From contig JAGRLC010000080.1 of NCBI GenBank assembly GCA_020441995.1, positions 1 through 64,000 of the forward strand: 64,000 nucleotides of DNA, in the 5' to 3' direction. Made by a program: the position numbers and the translations under genes. Shown here one piece after another: positions 58,740 through 64,000 of this stretch (its first letter is position 1; each line of letters starts with the position of its first letter). The notes under the pieces are model-generated. The model saw only the letters and a list, made by a program, of their open reading frames with translations. It was not told the DNA's origin and searched no databases. This stretch comes from Rhodobiaceae bacterium. Lineage in GTDB: Bacteria; Pseudomonadota; Alphaproteobacteria; Rhizobiales; Tepidamorphaceae.

Positions 58740-59501
58740 ATGGGTTCTGGCGGGAGGCTTGCGGGCAAGACGGCGGTTGTAACGGGAGCGGCATCGGGCT
58801 TTGGCCGCGGCGTCGCGCAGCGCTTTGCCGAAGAGGGCGCGCGTGTCGCCGTGCTCGACATCAATGCCGATGGCGCACGGTCGGTTGCGGAAGGACTTGG
58901 TGACGCGGGTTTGGCGCTGACCTGCGATGTCGCCAAACGCAGCGATGTCGAAAGCGCGGCGCAGACGGCCATTGACGCTTTCGGCAAGGTCGACATTCTC
59001 GTCAACAATGCCGGCTGGTCGCATCGCAATCAGCCGCTGATGGATGTGGACGAAGCCAGCTTCGACAAGGTTTTCGACATCAACGTGAAGTCGATTTTTC
59101 ACTTCACCCAGTGCTTCGTGCCGCATTGGCGCAGTGCTGGCGGCGGTGCGATGATCAATATCGGTTCGACGGCGGGGATCCGGCCACGGCCCGGCCTGAC
59201 CTGGTATAACGCCTCGAAGGGGGCGGTGAACCTGATGAGCCGGTCATTGGCGGTTGAGCTTGCCCCCGACAAGATCCGGGTTAATGCGATTGCGCCGGTT
59301 ATAGGCGAAACGGCCCTTATGGAAACCTTCATGGGCGTACCGGATACGCCGGAGAACCGCGAAAGGTTCATGGCAACGATTCCCCTCGGACGGTTCTCCA
59401 AACCGCTCGATATTGCCAATGCGACCCTGTTTCTGGCCTCCGACGAGGCGGAGTTCCTGACGGGCGTGGTTCTTGAAGTGGATGGCGGGCGTACGATCTG
59501 A
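58740..59501 (+). CDS. Short-chain dehydrogenase/reductase
   Basis: A 253-residue SDR enzyme. TGAASGFGRGVAQRF (cofactor), VLDINADGA (acid after beta2, NAD preference), LVNNAGWSHRN, catalytic Ser in NIGSTAGIRPR and Tyr/Lys in WYNASKGAV are intact, with a C-terminal FLTGVVLEVDGG. It resembles glucose/3-oxoacyl reductase-like members; the substrate is not clear. GGGGAGGATCATGCG before ATG 58740 is a strong ribosome-binding site. Confidence 0.85.
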   Translation: MGSGGRLAGKTAVVTGAASGFGRGVAQRFAEEGARVAVLDINADGARSVAEGLGDAGLALTCDVAKRSDVESAAQTAIDAFGKVDILVNNAGWSHRNQPLMDVDEASFDKVFDINVKSIFHFTQCFVPHWRSAGGGAMINIGSTAGIRPRPGLTWYNASKGAVNLMSRSLAVELAPDKIRVNAIAPVIGETALMETFMGVPDTPENRERFMATIPLGRFSKPLDIANATLFLASDEAEFLTGVVLEVDGGRTI

Positions 59502-59522
59502 TGAAGTTATCCGGTCTTGCTT

Positions 59523-59539
59523 GTTTAATGTGATTAAAC
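59523..59539. promoter_or_regulatory. Perfect AT-rich palindrome upstream of the TPR gene
   Basis: GTTTAAT-GTG-ATTAAAC, perfect 7-bp arms with a 3-base centre, 20 bases after the SDR stop and 137 bases before the TPR gene. It could be an operator; there is no T-tract for a terminator. Confidence 0.35.
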
Positions 59540-59676
59540 GCCGGCTTTGGTTTTGCTCGTGTCAGTGATACATTCGAGGCGAGCTGACGCAGCGTAAGAA
59601 TTGCGCAGGCTTGCCGGATAGCCGGCACTTGCAATCGTTGAGAAGCGATTTTCACGGGAGGGCGATAGCGGGCGGC

Positions 59677-60894
59677 ATGGCAGTGCAGCCTGACATGGTG
59701 CGCGCGGAACTGGCGCGCATATTGGCATACGATGGCATCACGAACTCCGCGATGTTGAGCGTATTTTTGCGCTTCGTTGTGGAGGAGACCCTCGCAGGCC
59801 GCGCCAAACGTCTCAAGGCCTATACAATTGCCGTGGAAGCACTGGGCCGCCCGGTGGATTTCGACCCCAATGGCAACCCGCTGGTGCGTGTCCAGGCGCG
59901 CCGGTTGCGCGATGTCCTCTCGCGTTACTACGCGGACCCGGCGAATGCCGGAGAAATCCGGATCGAAATGCCGGTGGGCAGCTATGTGCCGGAGTTCGTC
60001 AGAACCGAGGATCTTTTCAAGGCGAAGCAATCCGAACCGGCTTTGGATTCGAAGGATGTTTGGCGCCGGTCCGGTTATATCCTGATTGGGTTGGCCGTCT
60101 TTCTCGGACTGGTTATCGCGGGCTGGTACGCATGGCACCTGATTCACCGCAGCTCATATCACAACAGACTTGCCGCCATCACGGCGGATTACCCGGCTGG
60201 CACGGGTCTCGATGCCGCGCGCGTGCTGCCGCAGATTTTCGTGACTGTCATGACGGGGACTGGCGCGCATGCCTGGTTCGACGCCGATCGTTACCGGCAA
60301 AGGGTCGAGGCATTCGCGCAGAATTTCAACGACGTCATAGTGGTGCGGACGCAAGAGGAAGCTCTACGGTTTTCATCGTCGCAACCGACGTATCAGCTCC
60401 AATTCTCGTTTGGTGTCCTGGAGGACGCAATGCGCGGCGTTTTGCAGATCACGGATGCGAATGACGGGCGCCTGCTTGACGCAAAGGAAATCGTCCTCGA
60501 CGAGGCGATGGTCCGAATGTACAGGCCCGGAAGCCTCGCCCAAACGCCAAACGACCTGAATGCGGTGCGTTTGGCGATTGAGAGTTACGGTCTGATCTAC
60601 ACCGATATCGTAAAGCTGAGTTCGATCGACGGCCCGCTTGCCTGTTTCGGCAAGGTGTACGCTTTCCAGGCAAACCCGACGCAATCGGGCCATCTGGCGG
60701 CGCGCCAATGTCTGGAAGATACGATCAGGCAGCACCCCCAACTGATACAGGCTTATTCACTACTGGGGGGGATCTATATCAGCGAGTATCTGAACAATCT
60801 GAACTCCATGCCCGGCGATCCGTTGGAGCTGGCAGATGCGGCTCTGAAAAAGGCGGTCCGCCTTCTGCCGAACTCATCGCTGGCATATCAGTAA
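59677..60894 (+). CDS. Winged-helix-like/TPR regulator-type protein, N-terminal part (broken gene)
   Basis: A 405-residue reading. Residues 1-110 match the N-terminal domain often found on TPR or cyclase-linked regulators of alphaproteobacteria (LSVFLRFVVEETLAGRAKRL, KAYTIAVEALGRPVDFDPN, NPLVRVQARRLRDVLSRYYA). One membrane helix lies near 133-155 (GYILIGLAVFLGLVIAGWYA), followed by a large periplasmic domain and the first TPR-type helices (ADAALKKAVRLLPNSSLAYQ). The reading then stops at TAA 60892-60894 in the middle of a TPR, while the same frame continues with TPR sequence. ATG 59677 (GGGAGGG upstream) is used; TTG 59611 is possible. Confidence 0.7.
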   Translation: MAVQPDMVRAELARILAYDGITNSAMLSVFLRFVVEETLAGRAKRLKAYTIAVEALGRPVDFDPNGNPLVRVQARRLRDVLSRYYADPANAGEIRIEMPVGSYVPEFVRTEDLFKAKQSEPALDSKDVWRRSGYILIGLAVFLGLVIAGWYAWHLIHRSSYHNRLAAITADYPAGTGLDAARVLPQIFVTVMTGTGAHAWFDADRYRQRVEAFAQNFNDVIVVRTQEEALRFSSSQPTYQLQFSFGVLEDAMRGVLQITDANDGRLLDAKEIVLDEAMVRMYRPGSLAQTPNDLNAVRLAIESYGLIYTDIVKLSSIDGPLACFGKVYAFQANPTQSGHLAARQCLEDTIRQHPQLIQAYSLLGGIYISEYLNNLNSMPGDPLELADAALKKAVRLLPNSSLAYQ

Positions 60895-61395
60895 ATGCAA
60901 TATCTTATTCTGATACGCGGCGATCCGGAAGCGGCCATCAAGGCCGGTGAAAAATCTGTGCGCCTGAATCCCGAAAGCATGGCCGCGATCGGAAACTATG
61001 CCTGCATCCTGTCTTTCCTGGGCAGGTATGAGGACGCCGCGGCTCTCTTGTTGAGAGCGGAAACCGATCTCGTCTCGCCGCCGCAGTGGCTGCATTTCCA
61101 TACGTTCCTATCGCTCAACAATCTTGGCCGCTATGAGGAAGCCGATTATCACGCCGAGCATCTGACGGGCGCGAGCATTCCCCTGTTCCTTTCGGCTGTT
61201 GCGATTGCGGCGCACCGCGCCGGAAACGAGGCTGCGGCGCAACAGGCGATTCAATCCATGATCGGCAGGGCACCTGCCTGGCGAACGAATCCTCTGGGCG
61301 AGCTGAAACGCTACGGTTTCAGTGACGGGGCCGCGGAGAAATTACTCCGCGACCTTGTAACTGCGGGATTGTCCTTACGTGATGAACCCAACTAA
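60895..61395 (+). CDS. C-terminal TPR part of the broken gene
   Basis: 166 residues in the same frame directly after the TAA at 60892-60894, starting with ATG at 60895. MQYLILIRGDPEAAIKAGEK and SVRLNPESMAAIGNYACILS continue the tetratricopeptide pattern, followed by FLGRYEDAAALLLRAE, LNNLGRYEEADYHAE and RAGNEAAAQQAIQSM. With the upstream part it would be one protein of about 572 residues. It may be a pseudogene caused by a single nonsense change, or a separate product made by reinitiation at TAAATG. No ribosome-binding site of its own is seen. Confidence 0.6.
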   Translation: MQYLILIRGDPEAAIKAGEKSVRLNPESMAAIGNYACILSFLGRYEDAAALLLRAETDLVSPPQWLHFHTFLSLNNLGRYEEADYHAEHLTGASIPLFLSAVAIAAHRAGNEAAAQQAIQSMIGRAPAWRTNPLGELKRYGFSDGAAEKLLRDLVTAGLSLRDEPN

Positions 61396-61422
61396 CACAC
61401 TGAAATTGTTGATGTTATTTAT

Positions 61423-61436
61423 GTAACGCCTGTTAC
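61423..61436. promoter_or_regulatory. Small dyad in the gap before the MerR gene
   Basis: GTAAC-GCCT-GTTAC, 5-bp arms. The 367-base gap 61396-61762 otherwise shows no convincing gene on either strand. The dyad is over 300 bases before the MerR start, so its role is unclear. Confidence 0.2.
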
Positions 61437-61762
61437 GTCAGGACGTTTCACCGTTTCGACCTGAAATTGACGCAGCGGAATACCTATAAATCGTATTCAG
61501 AAACGACGGTGCCCCGTTTGGCAGACGCAATGTGCAAGCGGAAGGCGGTTGTTTGTAGCGGAAAGCATTTATCGAACTGCGCGTGTGGACCTTGTTTTGC
61601 CGAAGATGGCAACGGTCCCGCAGCAAGCGAATTTCCCGCCGCATCGAAGCCGACTTCAAGAGAACCCGGGCAGCCGGGTGGCGTGCCGTCAAAATCGTGC
61701 TCAGCGTTGTCCTGTTGCTCAGGAGCGTTCGTAGGGCGCATGTGAACTTGTGAGGATTAAAC

Positions 61763-62287
61763 ATGAGACTCGACGGAATTCTGGCTCTGGAAGACCGCAT
61801 TTATCAGATCGGCGAGGTTGCCGAACTGTTTGGCCTGACGACACGGGCAATCCGCTTTTACGAGGAAGAAGGATTGGTGACGCCGATCCGCCAGGGACGC
61901 GGCCGGCGCAAGTACGGCCGTTCCGAGATCGAACGCATCGACATGATCGTCAGTTGCCGCCAGGTCGGCATGAGCATGGACTCCATTGCCGCTCTTATCG
62001 CGCTTCGCGACAAGAGCGGTGACAAGCCTTTCCATGCGGCGCTTGCGAAAGCGCTGTCTGATCGCCGCGAGCAGATCGAGGACGAGATCGTGTTGCTCAA
62101 ACACCAGTGGCGCCTGATCAGCGAATGGACGCCGCAGGACAAGAATGATTCAGTGACCGATGGCAATGGCGGCACTGGTTCCATGGGGGCCGGCGGTGGC
62201 GGGAATGTCCGTCACATTGGCAAAACGGTGGCGGGCGCGCGGAGCGCACCGAGCTTTGCCGCGATGGAGATCGCATTCCAGGCCTGA
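61763..62287 (+). CDS. MerR-family transcriptional regulator
   Basis: A 174-residue regulator. The N-terminal helix-turn-helix with wing is YQIGEVAELFGLTTRAIRFY and EEEGLVTPIRQGRGRRKYGR, followed by the MerR coiled helix (CRQVGMSMDSIAALIALRDK). No cysteines suited to metal binding are seen in the effector part, and the Gly-rich C-terminus (GAGGGGNVRHIGK) looks unstructured. GAGGATTAAAC precedes the ATG. The gene is convergent with the RND pump gene, so control of the pump is not implied. Confidence 0.85.
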   Translation: MRLDGILALEDRIYQIGEVAELFGLTTRAIRFYEEEGLVTPIRQGRGRRKYGRSEIERIDMIVSCRQVGMSMDSIAALIALRDKSGDKPFHAALAKALSDRREQIEDEIVLLKHQWRLISEWTPQDKNDSVTDGNGGTGSMGAGGGGNVRHIGKTVAGARSAPSFAAMEIAFQA

Positions 62288-62301
62288 AGCGGGACTGGCT
62301 A

Positions 62302-64000
62302 TTATTCTGCGGGGGCGGCGGCTTTGGGCTGGCCGCCCTCGTTCAATTCCCGGGCCAGGCGCTTCTCTATGGCGCCGCGCGGCTGCGTGTAGCGCGCCAG
62401 CAGATTATACAAGACCGGCGTCAGGAACAGCGTGAGAATGCTGGCGATTGCCAGTCCACCGATGATCACGGTCCCAATGGCCTGACGGCTTTCGGCGCCG
62501 GCGCCCGACGCCAGCACCAGCGGCACGGCCCCGAAAACGGTCGAGATGACTGTCATGACGATCGGGCGCAAACGGATGATCGACGCCTCGATCACGGCGT
62601 CACGCACCTCAAGCCCTTCATCGCGAAGCTGGTTGGCGAATTCCACGATCAGGATGCCGTTCTTGGCCATCAGGCCGATCAGCAGGATGATGCCGATCTG
62701 GCTGTAGATGTTCAGCGTCATGCCGCTGAACCACAATGCAAGCACCGCCGCGGCAATTGCCAGTGGCACGCTGAGCATGATCACCAGCGGCTGAATGAAG
62801 CTTTCGAATTGTCCAGCCAGAACGAGAAAGACGATCAGGATCGCCAGCGCGAAGGTCACGGAAACGCCGCTTGAGGTTTCCTGATATTGCTGCGCTTGTC
62901 CGGAGAAGCTGATCTTTGCTTCCGGAGGCAGGGATTCGGTGGCGGCTTCCTGTATGAAGCCGATGGCTTGTCCCAGCGTGTAGCCGTCCGCAAGGGCCGC
63001 TGAAAGCGTGATCGAGGGCAGGCGGTTGTAGCGGCGCAGCGATGGCGCCTCGGTGGTTTCCTTGAGTGAGACAAGGGCTGAAAGCGGTACCAGCGAACCG
63101 CCGTCTCCGCTGCGCAGGAAGACATTGCCGATATCGCCCGGCGTGCGCCTGTCTCGCGCCGAAGCCTGCAGGATAACGGGATATTCACGGCCGCGATCCA
63201 GATAAGTGCTCACCTCGCGTGAGGCGAACATCGCCTGCAAGGTCGCTGCCAGCGTATCGACGTCGATACCAAGATCGTTGGCCTTTTCACGGTCCAGCGT
63301 CAGGCTGATCTGAGGCTGGTTTTCCTCAAAGTCGAGATCGATGTTGCGCAGGCCCGGATTCGCTTCCGCCTTCTCGAGCATGATCTTTGACCATTGCTTG
63401 ACGTCATCAAAATCCGCGCCGCCTATGACCACGCGCAGCGGCGTCGAGTTTCCGCGCAGGCCAAGCCCAGACGGGCTGACCGGGAAACCGCGCGCGCCGG
63501 ACATGGCTTGCGTGAACGGAACCAGCTTCTGCATGACCTGGCTGTGGGTGAGTTCGCGATCTTCCCATGGCTCCAGCCGCAGCACGATGAAGGACCGGAA
63601 CGGACGACCCCAGCTGCCGGAGAACACGAAGACGGTGTTGATGCCGAGATCCTCGCGAACCGCATTGATCCGGTCTTCGAGCCGTTTGGCTTCGGCATCG
63701 GTGTAAGCCAGCGTGCTGCCCTGGGGCGCGGTGAGGGGGATGAAGAGGACGCTGCGATCCTCGCTGGGGGACAGTTCGCGCGGCAGGCTCTGATAGGCAA
63801 GGATACCTGCGCCCGAGAATGCCACCGCCAGCGCCACGACAACAACCGGCATGCCAATGGCCTTTTCCAGGGCCGGCCTGTACCAGCGCCCGGCGAAGCT
63901 CTTGCGCGCCGCCTCGCGCGCGTCGTCCTCGCTGATTGCCATGTTGGACTTCAGGATCTTTGCGGCCAGTGCCGGGCAGGCGGACAGGGAAACGAATGTC
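62302..64000 (-). CDS. RND efflux pump inner-membrane subunit (C-terminal part)
   Basis: The last 565 or so residues of an AcrB/MexB-like proton-driven exporter; the 5' part lies beyond the right edge. The frame stays open to base 64000 (TFVSLSACPALAAKIL before the ATG at 63942), so that ATG is internal. Visible parts are the second periplasmic half (LRNIDLDFEENQPQISLTLD, FLRSGDGGSLVPLSALV), the FSGQAQQYQETS segment, then helices 8-12 with IGIILLIGLMAKNGILIVEF and IGTVIIGGLAIASILTLFL. It should work with a membrane-fusion protein and an outer-membrane channel not in the window. Confidence 0.9.
   Translation of the reverse strand, partial: TFVSLSACPALAAKILKSNMAISEDDAREAARKSFAGRWYRPALEKAIGMPVVVVALAVAFSGAGILAYQSLPRELSPSEDRSVLFIPLTAPQGSTLAYTDAEAKRLEDRINAVREDLGINTVFVFSGSWGRPFRSFIVLRLEPWEDRELTHSQVMQKLVPFTQAMSGARGFPVSPSGLGLRGNSTPLRVVIGGADFDDVKQWSKIMLEKAEANPGLRNIDLDFEENQPQISLTLDREKANDLGIDVDTLAATLQAMFASREVSTYLDRGREYPVILQASARDRRTPGDIGNVFLRSGDGGSLVPLSALVSLKETTEAPSLRRYNRLPSITLSAALADGYTLGQAIGFIQEAATESLPPEAKISFSGQAQQYQETSSGVSVTFALAILIVFLVLAGQFESFIQPLVIMLSVPLAIAAAVLALWFSGMTLNIYSQIGIILLIGLMAKNGILIVEFANQLRDEGLEVRDAVIEASIIRLRPIVMTVISTVFGAVPLVLASGAGAESRQAIGTVIIGGLAIASILTLFLTPVLYNLLARYTQPRGAIEKRLARELNEGGQPKAAAPAE

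Noticed and set aside
61467-61745. Small Cys-rich open frame in the gap before the MerR gene
   Set aside because: No ribosome-binding site, odd composition and no recognisable domain; the opposite strand is equally open.
62302-63942. Complete 546-residue pump gene starting at 63942
   Set aside because: The frame remains open to the window edge with RND-like sequence, so the ATG at 63942 is internal and the gene is cut by the window.

Overview
The window reads as chromosomal DNA (roughly 60% G+C) of an alphaproteobacterium, most probably Hyphomicrobiales (Rhizobiales). The evidence is the intergenic palindromes typical of that order (71-115 and 36397-36440), small families such as DUF1344, DUF1194, DUF2849 and DUF934, the OhrR/Ohr pair, and the gene order cobA-DUF2849-cysI-cysH-DUF934-fpr. 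The genus cannot be fixed from the sequence. All functions are inferred from protein motifs and context; no search was run.

Layout. 0-8 kb: mixed single genes (HlyU-like protein, esterase, outer-membrane barrel, SnoaL-like protein, class III nucleotide cyclase, GNAT acetyltransferase, TadG-like vWA protein, SIMPL protein), then a CAU tRNA. 8.3-23.2 kb: an accessory block beginning beside the tRNA with a truncated IS3-family remnant. It encodes a metallo-beta-lactamase-fold lactonase, a FadR-type GntR regulator, a GMC alcohol oxidoreductase, a complete branched-chain-type ABC importer, an aldehyde dehydrogenase, a MmgE/PrpD protein, a beta-hydroxyacid dehydrogenase, a carboxymuconolactone-decarboxylase-like protein, an alpha/beta hydrolase and a muconate-cycloisomerase-like enolase. 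Related sequences (core GATTGTNNG) sit on or next to four predicted promoters of this block, which looks like one regulon for uptake and oxidation of an unidentified compound.

23.5-27.4 kb: a divergent hydroxymethylbilane synthase paralogue and an AraC-AhpD-SPW-YHS group. 27.4-38.9 kb: an amide/urea nitrogen locus. A giant sensor (NCS1 permease domain, Cys cluster, histidine kinase, receiver) overlaps a LuxR-type response regulator gene. Divergent to it lie urtABCDE, fmdA (formamidase) and fmdB; no urease gene is in the window. The products plausibly sense, import and hydrolyse short amides to ammonium.

39-42 kb: a two-gene PAS + soluble chemoreceptor pair and a phosphofructokinase with PPi-type residues. 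42.1-47.6 kb: an Lrp regulator divergent from the assimilatory sulfate-reduction operon. 47.7-59.5 kb: housekeeping and stress genes, including a cyclopropane fatty acid synthase-like enzyme, a tandem duplication of a DUF1344 transcription unit, a shortened MprF-like protein and ohr/ohrR with two operators. 59.6-64 kb: a TPR regulator-like gene split by an in-frame TAA, a MerR regulator, and the C-terminal half of an RND efflux pump running off the window end.
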